A stretch of 64,000 bases of DNA, from contig BBZN01000005.1 of the NCBI GenBank assembly GCA_001304855.1, positions 62,001 to 126,000 of the forward strand, read 5' to 3'. Origin of the DNA: Clostridia bacterium UC5.1-1D2. Lineage in GTDB: Bacteria; Bacillota; Clostridia; Lachnospirales; Lachnospiraceae. The notes below the pieces were generated by a model. It did no database searches. It was not told where the DNA came from and saw only the letters and a program-made list of their open reading frames with translations. Below are positions 30,748 through 40,503 of this stretch, piece after piece; the first letter of the stretch is position 1; every line of letters begins with the position of its first letter. A program made the position numbers and the translations under genes.

Positions 30748-31718
30748 ATGGTAGCAGCGTTTGATGTGGATACAGGGGTGGATGATTCCCTGGCTCTGTT
30801 GTACGCCCTGCAAAAGCCGGAGTTTGAAATTGTGGGAATTGCTACGGTCTGCGGCAATGTGGAGGCGTGGCTGGGGGCGGAGAATACCCTTAAGATTCTG
30901 GACCTGGTAAATGCGCCGGATATACCGGTGACTGTGGGGGCGGAGCAGCCTCTCAGGGAGAAGTGGAAGGGCAGGGTGTCCTTCATACATGGGGACAATG
31001 GACTGGGAAATGCTGTTCTGCCCCAAAGCAGCCGGAAGGTTACAGGGAAAGGCGTGGAGGAGCATTATCTGGAACTGGGGCAGAAGTACCGTGGGGAGCT
31101 GGTTTTAATTACCCTGGGCCCTCTTACAAACCTGGCCCTTACCTTAAAAAAATACCCCCAGTTTGCGTCCATGGTTAAAAAAGTCGTGATGATGGGCGGA
31201 ACCCTGTCCATGAGGGGAAATGTGTCCCCTGTAGCCGAAGCTAATTTTGCATGCGACCCGGAGGCCGCCGATCGGTATTTACCTCGGGTATGGATATCAC
31301 AGTGGCAGGACTGGATGTGACTATGAAGGTCCGGTTAAAAAAAGAACATATAGAGTGGCTGGATGCCTGCTGCCGCCCTTCCGCCAGGAAGGCTGTGGAC
31401 TATCTGAAGGAAGCCCTGGCCTGGTACAGAATGGGGAACAGGAATCAGAACTACTGCATGGACGACAGCCCCCTCCACGATCCCCTTGCAGTCATGTGTG
31501 CAGCCGTATCCAGCCTTGTGCGCACTCAGTGCCGCAAGGCCAGAATTGAATGTTATGGAACCTACTGCAGGGGGATGGTGGTGACAGATCTCCGGGAGCG
31601 CCCCTTCCGGGCTGAGTACATACGTTTTGCGGTGGATGTGGACGAAGAACGGGCTGTGAGAGAGCTGATGTCGGCTTTCTGGGAGCCCCTGGAGCAGGAG
31701 GATGGCAGTGAGATATAA
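30748..31718 (+). CDS. inosine-uridine preferring nucleoside hydrolase (one frameshift)
   Basis: The Ca2+-binding signature [16 protein letters not shown] is at residues 6-21. [60 protein letters not shown] and [14 protein letters not shown] with the catalytic His are family features. A frameshift near 31275 splits it between DPEAAD and [14 protein letters not shown]. It hydrolyses nucleosides to ribose and base in the cytoplasm and overlaps deoB by 17 bp. Confidence 0.92.
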
Positions 31719-32893
31719 ACGCATTTTTACTATTGTAATCGATTCCCTGGGAATAGGCGCCATGGACGACGCGCCGGAATACAGGGACCAGGGCAGCGAT
31801 ACCCTGGGGCATATAGACGAAAGGATGGCCGAGTTTCGGATACCGAATCTTGCAGGTCTGGGGCTTACAAAGCTGCACCCCCTGACCCACGTAAAGGAGG
31901 CGGGCAAGGCGGCGGGATACTGCGCCAGGCTTCTGGAGGCCAGCGCGGGGAAGGATACCATGACAGGACACTGGGAGATGATGGGGCTGCGCACCACCAC
32001 TCCTTTTCAGACCTTTTCAGAAACCGGATTTCCCGGAGAGCTTTTGGAGGAGTTAAGCAGGCGCACCGGACGCAGAATCATCGGCAACAAGTCGGCCAGC
32101 GGTACGGAGATTCTGGACGAGCTGGGGGAGGAGGAGATAGCACAGGAGCCCTGATTGTCTACACCTCCGCAGACTCGGTGCTGCAGATCTGCGGCAACGA
32201 GGAAACCATGGGACTTGAGGAACTGTACCGCTGCTGCGAGATTGCCAGGGAGCTGACGCTGGAGGACAAGTGGAAGGTGGGCAGAGTGATCGCCAGGCCC
32301 TATGTGCGGAGAAAAAGAGGTTCCTTTAAGAGAACCTCCAACCGCCATGACTATGCCTTAAAGCCCAGCGGCAGAACGGCCCTGGACGCGCTGAAAGAGG
32401 GCGGGCTGGATGTTGTCAGCGTGGGGAAAATCAGCGACATTTTCGCCGGCGAGGGTATTACCCAGGCTTATAAGTCAAAGAGCAGCACACATGGCATGGA
32501 TCAGACCATAGGACTGCTGGACAGGGACTTTACAGGACTGTGTTTCACCAATCTGGTAGATTTCGACGCCTTTGGGGACACCGCAGGGATCCTGTGGGCT
32601 ACGGGAAGGAGCTGGAGCAGTTTGACGAAAAACTGGGGAGGTTTTTAAACCGTATGAATCAGGAGGATTTGCTGATGGTCACCGCCGACCACGGCAATGA
32701 CCCAACCTTCAGGGGAACGGACCATACCAGGGAAATGGCGCCCCTGCTTATGTATTCCCCATCTATGAAGGCTTCCGGCAGGCTGGAGGACCAGGAGACT
32801 TTCGGCGTAACCGGAGCAACCATTGCAGAGAATTTCGGCGTAAAAATGCCTGAGGGGACCATAGGAAAATCACTGCTCTGCAGGCTTTTATAA
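31702..32893 (+). CDS. deoB: phosphopentomutase DeoB (two frameshifts)
   Basis: Alkaline-phosphatase-superfamily mutase converting (deoxy)ribose-1-phosphate to the 5-phosphate. Metal ligands: Asp in [16 protein letters not shown], Thr nucleophile in [13 protein letters not shown], Asp and His in [12 protein letters not shown] and [20 protein letters not shown]. Frames break near 32147 (EEIA / [11 protein letters not shown]) and near 32575. It closes the nucleoside salvage operon. Confidence 0.93.
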
Positions 32894-32925
32894 AGGCTTG
32901 CCCGGCAGATGGCAGTCATTTCTTC

Positions 32926-32955
32926 TTGCAATCGTTCAGGTCATGAACGTATAAT
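32926..32955 (+). promoter_or_regulatory. promoter with internal dyad before the WYL regulator
   Basis: -35 TTGCAA (32926-32931), 18-bp spacer, -10 TATAAT (32950-32955). The spacer is almost filled by CGTTCAGGTCATGAACG (32933-32949), a 6-bp inverted repeat around five bases. This is a likely operator for the regulator encoded 106 bp downstream. Confidence 0.65.
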
Positions 32956-33060
32956 GGATTTTAAAGGCAGCCTCCCCGGAGGTGTCCCTGAGCTGAGAAA
33001 ATCCGATTTTCAGAGGCGCAGGGATACGGGGACAGAATAAAGCACAAGAGAGGACTCCCT

Positions 33061-33971
33061 ATGAAAATAGACCGCCTAATCGGAATTTTATCCATCCTGC
33101 TCCAACAGGAAAAAGTCACCGCGCCCTATTTGGCTGAGCGGTTTGAGGTTTCCCGGCGGACCATTAACAGGGATGTGGAGGATATCTGCAAAGCGGGAAT
33201 TCCGCTGGTGACCACAAGAGGTCCGGGAGGCGGAATTTCCATTCTGGAGGGATACAGGATGGATCGGACGCTGCTGACTTCCAGGGACATGGAATCGATC
33301 CTTGCAGGGCTCAAAAGCTTGACAGCGTCTCTGGAACCGGGCAGTACCGCCAGCTTATGGATAAACTGGCGGTTGGCAGGCAGGAAGTAATAAACGGGGA
33401 CGGAGATATTGTAATCAATCTCTCTTCCTGGTACAGGGAGTCCCTGGCTCCCAAGATAGAGCTGATCCAGGAGGCTGTCCGGGAGGGCCGCATGATGGAA
33501 TTCACCTACTATTCCCCCTCGGGCAGAACCCTGCGGAAGATTGAACCGTACCAGCTGGTGTTTCAGTGGAACGCCTGGTATGTAAGGGGATACTGCACTC
33601 TGCGGCAGGATTACCGGATGTTTAAGCTGAACCGGATGACGGAACTGACACAGACAGGAGATCATTTCCTTAAGCGGGAAACGCCTCCTTTTGACAATGA
33701 CCCCCAGGGCCCCTTTCCGCTTTGCTTTCAGGTCAGGGCCCTCTGCAGGCCCGAAGTGAAATGGCGGCTGGTAGAGGAGTTCGGGATAGAGTCCATAGAG
33801 GAGAGGGAGGATGGAATGCTGCTGTTTAGCACAGGGTATTCCGACAGGGACAGCCTGATTTCCTGGATACTCAGTATGGGAGACAGCATAGAGCTTCTGG
33901 AACCTGAGGAGTTCAGAAACGATTTGGAAGAGATTTCCGGAAATATTTTCAGGATGTACGGACAAACATGA
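33061..33971 (+). CDS. DeoR/YafY-type WYL-domain regulator (one frameshift)
   Basis: N-terminal HTH_11: RLIGILSILLQQEKVTAPYL, AERFEVSRRTINRDVEDIC, GIPLVTTRGPGGGISIL. After a shift near 33315 the WYL domain follows: MMEFTYYSPSGRTLRKIEPY, LVFQWNAWYVRGYC and FKLNRMTELTQTG, then a C-terminal WCX extension. Length about 303, normal. Its neighbours are a DUF3795 and a TfoX-like gene. Confidence 0.9.
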
Positions 33972-34031
33972 CAGCCAGATGTCGTGTTTCCTATGGTAAG
34001 ATCCAATAAAACTTACAAAGGAGATAACCAT

Positions 34032-34322
34032 ATGGAGAAGATAACCGCCTGCTGCGGCTGCATCTGCGACGAATGTTCCTATTACCTCAGCGACTGCAGG
34101 GGATGTCCCGAGCTGGAGGGGAAACCCTTTTGGCTCCAGTATACAGGAGGAACCGCCTGCGGCATTTACCAGTGCTGTATCAATGAGAAAAAGCTGCCCC
34201 ACTGCGGTAAATGTGAGGAACTGCCCTGCAAACACTTTGAGACGGCAGATCCCAGCAGGACACCGGAGGAACATGCAGAGGGCCTTAAAGCGATGATAAA
34301 GGTCCTGCGCTCTCTGGGTTAG
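34032..34322 (+). CDS. DUF3795 Cys-rich protein
   Basis: Intact, 96 residues. ACCGCICDECSYYLSDCRGC at the start, CGIYQCCINEKKLPHCGKC and ELPCKHF later: twelve Cys in the DUF3795 spacing, probably for metal binding. It lies 60 bp after the WYL regulator and 16 bp before the TfoX-like gene. Confidence 0.85.
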   Translation: MEKITACCGCICDECSYYLSDCRGCPELEGKPFWLQYTGGTACGIYQCCINEKKLPHCGKCEELPCKHFETADPSRTPEEHAEGLKAMIKVLRSLG

Positions 34323-34338
34323 GAGGGAGGAGAAAAGG

Positions 34339-34746
34339 ATGGCGTCTACCATTGATTATGTGGAGTTTGTTGTCTCCCAGCTTCAGGAGGCGGGAGTGAC
34401 GGTTACATACAGAAAATTATTCGGCGAATACGGCCTGTGGAGCGGAGGGAAGTTCTTCGGCACAGTGGAGGACAACCAGTTCTATGTGAAGATCACCCGG
34501 GCAGGACAGGAGCTGCTTCCCGGTGCAGCGCCTGTGGCCCCACACGGAGGGGAGCCCGGGATGTATCTGGTGGAGGAGCTGGAGGACAAGGAGTTCCTTG
34601 GGGAGCTGGTGGAAAGAACCTGTCTGGAACTGCCGGAGCCCAGGCCCAAAAAAGTCCGAAAAAAAGAAACAAAAAAAATCCTGATAAAAACCCCTGTCAA
34701 CCTACTTCCCCATTTTCCTGTTTTGTACTATAATAGAGAAGCATGA
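34339..34746 (+). CDS. TfoX N-terminal domain protein
   Basis: About 135 residues, single TfoX_N domain: VTVTYRKLFGEYGLWSGGKF, GTVEDNQFYVKITRAG, EPGMYLVEELEDKEFLGELV. In proteobacteria TfoX regulates competence; isolated domains in Firmicutes have no known role. The last 25 codons run through A-runs, so the true C-terminus (perhaps ending soon after RPKK) is uncertain. Confidence 0.85.
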   Translation: MASTIDYVEFVVSQLQEAGVTVTYRKLFGEYGLWSGGKFFGTVEDNQFYVKITRAGQELLPGAAPVAPHGGEPGMYLVEELEDKEFLGELVERTCLELPEPRPKKVRKKETKKILIKTPVNLLPHFPVLYYNREA

Positions 34747-34779
34747 CGAAAAATAAGATGGTTCAGGAGAGGTATACAT

Positions 34780-35968
34780 ATGGAGAGAAGAGTAGGAACT
34801 GTATCAAGAGGAATCCGCTGTCCCATTATCAGAGAAGGGGATGACTTGGCTGAAATCGTAGTTAACAGTGTGCTGGAGGCCGCCGAAAGCGAAGGCTTTG
34901 AGATCCGGGACAGGGATGTTATCTCTGTTACTGAATCTGTGGTTGCCAGGGCCCAGGGAAATTATGCGACTGTCAGGGATATTGCAGAGGATGTGAGGAC
35001 TAAGCTTGGAGGTGAGACTATAGGCGTTATCTTTCCCATCACTTCCAGAAACCGTTTCTCCATCTGCCTGAAGGGGATTGCCATGGGTGCGAAAAAGGTT
35101 ATCCTGATGCTCAGCTATCCGGGCGACGAGGTGGGCAATGAGCTGGTAACCTCAGACCAGATCGAGGAAGCGGGATCAATCCCTACAGTGACGTTCTCAC
35201 TCTGGAGCGGTACAGGGAGCTCTTCGGGGAGAACAGGCACCAGTTTACAGGTATGGATTATGTAGGCTATTTCCAGCAGCTGATCCAGGACGCAGGAGCT
35301 GAGGCGGAGATTATCTTTGCAAACAACCCCAGGGAAATCCTCAGCCGGACGAAACGCGTCCTTGCCTGCGATATACATACACGTATGCGGACCAAGAGAA
35401 TTTTAAAAGAGAACGGCGCAGAGATTGTCTGCGGCCTGGACGATATCTTAAGCGCGCCTGTGAACGGAAGCGGCTGCAACGAGAAGTACGGACTTCTGGG
35501 ATCCAACAAGTCCACGGAGGATACGGTGAAGCTGTTCCCCAGAGATTGCAGGGATCTGGTGAAGGATATCCAGTCCAGAATCCTTGACAGAACCGGGAAA
35601 CATGTGGAGGTTATGGTGTACGGAGACGGCGCTTTCAAGGATCCTGTAGGAAAAATCTGGGAGCTGGCCGACCCGGTGGTGTCTGTGGCCAACACCGAAG
35701 GCCTGGAGGGCACGCCCAATGAGATAAAGCTGAAATATCTGGCTGACAATGACTTTAAGGAACTGTCAGGGGAAGCGCTGAGAGACGCCATATCCAGGAG
35801 AATTAAGGAGAAGAAAAGCGACCTGGTGGGGGACATGGCTTCCCAGGGAACCACGCCCAGACGCATTACGGACTTAATCGGCTCCCTCTGTGATCTCACC
35901 AGCGGTTCCGGCGACAAGGGAACCCTGTGGTTTTGGTTCAGGGATATTTTGACAATTATACCAACTGA
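34780..35968 (+). CDS. CofE-like (F420:glutamyl ligase family) protein (two frameshifts)
   Basis: MERRVGTVSRGIRCPIIREG, RDVISVTESVVARAQGNY and IGVIFPITSRNRFS match the coenzyme F420-0:L-glutamate ligase family. After a shift near 35195 come YRELFGENRHQFTGMDYVG, VLACDIHTRMRTKRIL, VNGSGCNEKYGLLGSNKSTE and VMVYGDGAFKDPVGKIWELA. A second shift near 35925 restores PVVLVQGYFDNYTN and the stop at 35968. At about 395 residues it exceeds archaeal CofE (about 250). Clostridia do not make F420, so another glutamyl or amide ligation is likely. Confidence 0.8.
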
Positions 35969-35992
35969 CAAAAAGTAAGATATAAATAACCG

Positions 35993-36026
35993 GAAAGAAG
36001 CGGCAGTGTTTAGCCGCTTCTTTTTT
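35993..36026 (+). terminator. intrinsic terminator
   Basis: GAAGCGGC (35997-36004) pairs with GCCGCTTC (36013-36020), followed by six T. It ends the WYL-CofE stretch. Confidence 0.9.
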
Positions 36027-36119
36027 GTTAATAAATAAACAAACAATTCGGGGGTTACGGCAAAAAACAGTAATTTAATTAAGAAAAATCATAAAATTAT
36101 AAAAACAATTATTTAGTAA

Positions 36120-36148
36120 TTGACAAAAAATCAAAAAAATGGTATTCT
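36120..36148 (+). promoter_or_regulatory. promoter of the amino-acid utilisation locus
   Basis: TTGACA (36120-36125), 17-bp spacer, TATTCT (36143-36148) in a strongly AT-rich stretch (36040-36300). About 170 bases of A-rich leader separate it from the YheO-type gene; I saw no known riboswitch there. Confidence 0.7.
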
Positions 36149-36326
36149 TAAATCAAACAAATGAAAAAAAGTTAGATAAATGCGAAAATAAAAGAAAAAA
36201 AGTTATTTTTAAAATAAGAAATATATAATTAAAAAGTTGAAATAAAAAGCGGATTTTTAATAAAAATTTGATTTTTTTCCAGGCGGGGGGTACAATCTAA
36301 GTACTTTATACTTAGGAGGTAACATA

Positions 36327-36982
36327 ATGAAAACCATAGAAAGCGAAATGCCTTTTTTTCAGAATCTGCTTAAAATGCTGAAGAATCAATTCGGTGACGA
36401 CTCGGAGTTTATTCTTCACGACTGGTCAAAGGGATATGACCACAGCATCGTCGCCATTGAGAACGGACATATAACCAACAGGAAGATAGGAGATTGCGGA
36501 AGCAATCTGGGGCTGGAGGTCATAAGGGGAACCACAACCAGCGATATGAAGTGTAATTACGTCACCAGAACCAGGGACGGTAAGATGCTTACATCCTCCA
36601 CCATGTATTTGAAAGCGGACAATGGGGAGACCTTGGGAGCCCTTTGTATTAACACGGATATTTCAAAGGCCGTCGAGCTGAAAGAATACTTTGAGGCACA
36701 ATTGCCGGACGGCATTAACAATAAAGTCATAGAAGACGAATTCTTCGCTACGGATGTGGCGGACTTATTGATTTTTTAATTGATGAGAGCATCAAACAGA
36801 TCGGAAAACCTGTGAGTGAGATGACGAAAGAGGACAAGATGCAGGCGCTGCGCTATTTGGATCGAAAGGGCGCTCTGCTCATCAGCAAGTCCAGTTCCAA
36901 AATCTGCCAGGTCCTTGAAATCTCCAAATTCACTTTGTACAATTATTTGGACGAAATACGTGAGCGTAACGAGTCCATTTAG
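36327..36982 (+). CDS. YheO-type PAS/HTH regulator (one frameshift)
   Basis: N-terminal YheO PAS-like domain: FILHDWSKGYDHSIVAIENG, SNLGLEVIRG, STMYLKADNGETLGALCIN. After a shift near 36772 comes the DNA-binding HTH_22 domain: MTKEDKMQALRYLDRKGALL and ISKFTLYNYLDEIRE. Length about 218, normal. Such regulators often stand beside RidA and D-amino-acid genes, as here, and probably sense an amino acid or its keto product. Confidence 0.88.
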
Positions 36983-37035
36983 ATATAAGGCCTTGCTGCT
37001 GGCAAGGTGAAAAAAGAAAGGATGGCGAGGTAGTA

Positions 37036-37870
37036 ATGAAGAAAATCAATGTAGGGAAAAAGGTAATGGCGATTGCCCTGGCGGCGGCGATGGCGGTGGG
37101 GGCTACAGCATGCCAGGGTTCACCGGCTGCCGCAGCATCTGCTCAGGAGACCGGCACGCTGCAGCGGGTGTTAAAGGACAGGAAATTGAAGGTAGGCTGT
37201 ATTTTGTCCTTCCCGCCCTTTGGATACAAGTCTGAGGACGGAACTCCTATGGGCTATGATGTAGACATTATAAACGAGCTGGCCAATTCGCTGGGCGTTG
37301 AAGTTGAGATTATCGAAGTTACGGCCGATGCCAGAATTCCAAGTCTGGAAACGGGAAAAGTGGATGTTGTATTTGGAAACTTTACAAGAACCCTGGAGCG
37401 GGCGCAGAAGATCGATTTTACAGAGCCTTATGTAGTTGCAGGCGAGCGGCTGCTGGTTAAGACGGGAAGCGGAATCCAGAGCGTGGAGGATCTCACCGGC
37501 AAGAAGGTTGCAGTAACAAAGGTTCCACCAATGCCGAGCTTATGGGGAAATTAAATCCTGACGCAGAAGTAGTATTTTTGAAACTTCCGCAGATGCGCTC
37601 CAGGCAGTAAAGAACGGCCAGTGCGCAACCTTCCTGGAGGACAGCAACTTCCAGCAGTACCAGGCAGGAATGAATGATGACCTGGAGGTAGTAGGTGATT
37701 CTCTGATCTCTCTGGAGTACAACGCTATCGGCGTTAGAAAAGGGGATCAGGACTGGTTGAATTATCTGAATCTGTTTGTATTCAATCTCAATGCATCCGG
37801 CAAAAATGATGAGTTATACACGAAATGGTTTGGAGAGTCTCTTCCGTTCAGCCTGAGTCCTGAATTTTAA
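37036..37870 (+). CDS. polar amino-acid ABC substrate-binding lipoprotein (two frameshifts)
   Basis: Family 3 solute-binding protein (SBP_bac_3). Lipobox VGATAC; core LKVGCILSFPPFGYKSEDG, GYDVDIINELANSLGVEVE, VDVVFGNFTRTLERAQKIDF and ISLEYNAIGVRKGDQDWLNY. Breaks near 37520 (one A in CCAAxxxATGC) and near 37580. The Arg in NFTRT is the usual alpha-carboxylate ligand. Confidence 0.9.
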
Positions 37871-37880
37871 TGAGAAACCA

Positions 37881-37915
37881 AAGGCTGCCCTTAATCCGGC
37901 AGCCTTCACTATTTT
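37881..37915 (+). terminator. leaky terminator between binding protein and permease genes
   Basis: AAGGCTGCC (37881-37889) pairs with GGCAGCCTT (37898-37906), then CACTATTTTT, an imperfect T-run. Such partial terminators let the binding protein be made in excess over the membrane subunits. Confidence 0.6.
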
Positions 37916-37933
37916 TAAGGAGGTAGGATAAGC

Positions 37934-38608
37934 ATGTTTTTGGATTGGTGGACGCCGATTGAAAATCTTCCCCTTTTGCTTCGGGGCGCTTTGGTCTCGA
38001 TAGAACTTACGCTGATAGTGTTTGCTCTTTCCGTATTTTTCGGAACAATTATAGGTTTTCTGCGGTATAACAAAAAAAATAAGGCTGGATACAGGATTTC
38101 AACGGTATATGTGGAATTGATCCGCAACACGCCTATGCTGGTGCAGATATTTTTCCTGTATTTCGGACTTCCTCAGTTTAAAATTTATCTTCCGGCCATC
38201 GTTGCGGGGATTATGGGGCTGACCATTAATAACAGCGCATACATAGCAGAAATTATACGGGCAGGAATACAATCTATTTCAAAGGGGCAGTGGGAGGCGG
38301 CAAACTGTCTCGGATTAAAGCCTGTGAATGTGTTTTTGGATGTGATCTTCCCCCAGGCCCTGCGCAATGTGTTCCCATCCCTGATCAACCAGTTTATCAT
38401 GATCCTGTTCGGCACCAGCCTTCTGTCTGTGCTGGATATCAAGGATTTGACACAGGTTGCTTCCATATTGAATTCCCAGAACTTCCGGACATTGGAGCTG
38501 TTTACGTTCGCCATCGCTATTTACTATGTGATGTCGGTTATCTGTTCCAAGGTTTTGAGAGTTATTAATGTGAAATTTTTCCCTAGCATCAGCGGCGATA
38601 GGAGGTAG
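37934..38608 (+). CDS. amino-acid ABC transporter permease 1
   Basis: Intact, 224 residues, HisM-type. GALVSIELTLIVFALSVFFG, RNTPMLVQIFFLYFGLP and the EAA loop SKGQWEAANCLGLKP...IFPQALRNVFPSL. About five transmembrane helices. Five bases separate it from permease 2. Confidence 0.93.
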   Translation: MFLDWWTPIENLPLLLRGALVSIELTLIVFALSVFFGTIIGFLRYNKKNKAGYRISTVYVELIRNTPMLVQIFFLYFGLPQFKIYLPAIVAGIMGLTINNSAYIAEIIRAGIQSISKGQWEAANCLGLKPVNVFLDVIFPQALRNVFPSLINQFIMILFGTSLLSVLDIKDLTQVASILNSQNFRTLELFTFAIAIYYVMSVICSKVLRVINVKFFPSISGDRR

Positions 38609-38613
38609 GATAT

Positions 38614-39261
38614 ATGACTGGTTTTTTAAAAGTATTTTCGTACTGGCGGCTGTTGGTTAACGGGTTATGGATTACTATACAGCTTTCCCTGGTGGCAATT
38701 ATCGCCAGCACCATTGTGGGGCTGATTGCCGGAATGTTATTTACCGTTAAGAAGAAACCGCTTCAGCTGGCGCTGCGTTTTTATGTGGAGCTGTTCAGAG
38801 GCTGCCCTCTTTTGATGCAGCTGTTCATGGGGTATTTCGGACTGGCTTACATTGGAATCCGCATCGATATTTTTTCGGCCGTAGTGCTGGTATACACCTT
38901 ATACGGAGGCGCTTACATAGCGGAGATTATCCGTTCCGGCATTGAGTCCATTCCCAAGGGCCAGTGGGAGGCGGCAAACTGCCTGGGCCTTAAGCCCATC
39001 CACGTGCTCAGAGACGTCATTCTGCCCCAGTCTTTTAAGGTATCGCTGCCGGCGCTCATCGGTTTTCATCTGGGTCTGATTAAGGATACCTCCATCGCAT
39101 CCATTATCGGATACTCGGAGCTGCTGAGAGAGGGAAAGACCATCATGAATGTAACGGGTTATCCATTTGAAACCTACATCATAGTAGCATTGATCTACTT
39201 TATTATCTGCTACCCGCTTTCAAAATATGTAAGCTGGACGGAGAGGAGAGCAAACGCATGA
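38614..39261 (+). CDS. amino-acid ABC transporter permease 2
   Basis: Intact, 215 residues, paralogous to permease 1. GLWITIQLSLVAIIASTIVG, FRGCPLLMQLFMGYFGL and EAA loop PKGQWEAANCLGLKPIHVLR. The stop overlaps the ATPase start (ATGA). The two permeases probably form a heterodimer. Confidence 0.93.
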   Translation: MTGFLKVFSYWRLLVNGLWITIQLSLVAIIASTIVGLIAGMLFTVKKKPLQLALRFYVELFRGCPLLMQLFMGYFGLAYIGIRIDIFSAVVLVYTLYGGAYIAEIIRSGIESIPKGQWEAANCLGLKPIHVLRDVILPQSFKVSLPALIGFHLGLIKDTSIASIIGYSELLREGKTIMNVTGYPFETYIIVALIYFIICYPLSKYVSWTERRANA

Positions 39262-39984
39262 TTGAAGTTAAGAACATATATAAATCCTTCGGCACCCTGG
39301 AAGTTTTAAAGGATGTGTCGCTGACTGTAAAAAAGGGTGAGGTGGTGGTTATTATCGGCCCCAGCGGTTCAGGAAAGAGCACCCTTCTGCGCTGTATCAA
39401 TCATCTGGAGGTTCCCAACAAGGGAGATGTGGTGGTGGACGGCCAGGTTGTCTCCGGCAAAGCCAACCAGATAAGGAAAATCCGCACAAACCTGGGAATG
39501 GTATTCCAGCAGTTCAACCTCTTCCCCCATATGACGGTTTACGACAATATTACCTGGGCCTAAGCGGGTTCACAGCATGGATAAAGAGGCCATGGACAGC
39601 CTGGTGGACGGGCTGCTTAAAAAGGTGGGGCTGTCGGATAAAAGGGACAGTTATCCCACCCAGCTGTCAGGAGGGCAGCAGCAGAGAATCGCCATAGCCA
39701 GAGCCCTGGCTATGAACTGAATATATGCTCTTTGACGAGCCCACCTCCGCTTTGGACCCGGAGCTCATAGGGGAAGTGCTGGAGGTTATGCGCCAGCTGG
39801 CAAAGGACGGTATGACAATGATTATCGTGACCCATGAAATGAAGTTTGCCAGGGAGGTGGCCGACCGGGTAATTGTCATGGCCGATAATCACATTATAGA
39901 GGAAGGCCCTCCGGCCGAATTGTTTACCAACCAAAGGAAGAACGTACAAGATCATTTTTGCGCTCAGTCCTTGAGAAAGAATGA
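39258..39984 (+). CDS. amino-acid ABC transporter ATPase (three frameshifts)
   Basis: GlnQ/HisP-type ATPase. Walker [11 protein letters not shown]-loop [12 protein letters not shown], signature [15 protein letters not shown], Walker [15 protein letters not shown]-loop IIVTHEM. Breaks near 39560 (TW / PKRVHSM), near 39715 (ALAMN / ILLFDEP) and near 39940, the last restoring [16 protein letters not shown] with stop at 39984. Length about 242, normal. Confidence 0.92.
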
Positions 39985-40022
39985 TATATTTCTGTAAAAT
40001 AAAAAATCAGGAGGAAAATGAC

Positions 40023-40481
40023 ATGGATGTTTATGGGAGAATAAAGGAATTGGGTTATGAGCTGCCGCCTGCGCCGCCCAAAGGAGGCATCTACAAGCCT
40101 GTAAAACAGAGCGGAAACCTGCTGTACATATCAGGCCAGGGAGCCACAAAAAACGGCGTCCCTGCAGTCAGCGGCAAAGTGGGAGCTGAGCGTACCATTG
40201 AGGAAGGACAGGAAGCAGCCAGAATCTGTACCCTTAACGCCCTCAGTGTTCTGGATGCGTATCTTGGAGATTTGAATAAAATCAAATCCGTAGTGAAGCT
40301 TCTGGCTTTTGTGGCCAGCGCTCCCGGATTTAACAGTCAGCCAAAAGTGGTAGACGGAGCGTCCCAGCTGCTGAAGGACATCTTTGGGGAGGAAAATGGG
40401 GTCGGCGCCCGTTCGGCCATCTCCACCAACGAACTGCCGGGAGATATAACCGTAGAAATCGAATTTATTTTTGAAATCTGA
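40023..40481 (+). CDS. RidA-family (YjgF/YER057c) protein
   Basis: Intact, 152 residues, of the longer RidA-like subfamily: LPPAPPKGGIYKPVKQSGNL, LYISGQGATKNG, QEAARICTLNALSVLDAYLG, RSAISTNELPGDITVEIEF. RidA proteins hydrolyse reactive enamine/imine intermediates released by PLP enzymes. Its place directly before a PLP enzyme of the D-threonine aldolase fold makes that role likely here. Confidence 0.9.
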   Translation: MDVYGRIKELGYELPPAPPKGGIYKPVKQSGNLLYISGQGATKNGVPAVSGKVGAERTIEEGQEAARICTLNALSVLDAYLGDLNKIKSVVKLLAFVASAPGFNSQPKVVDGASQLLKDIFGEENGVGARSAISTNELPGDITVEIEFIFEI

Positions 40482-40503
40482 GGATGGCAGAGGATGGAGG
40501 ATT

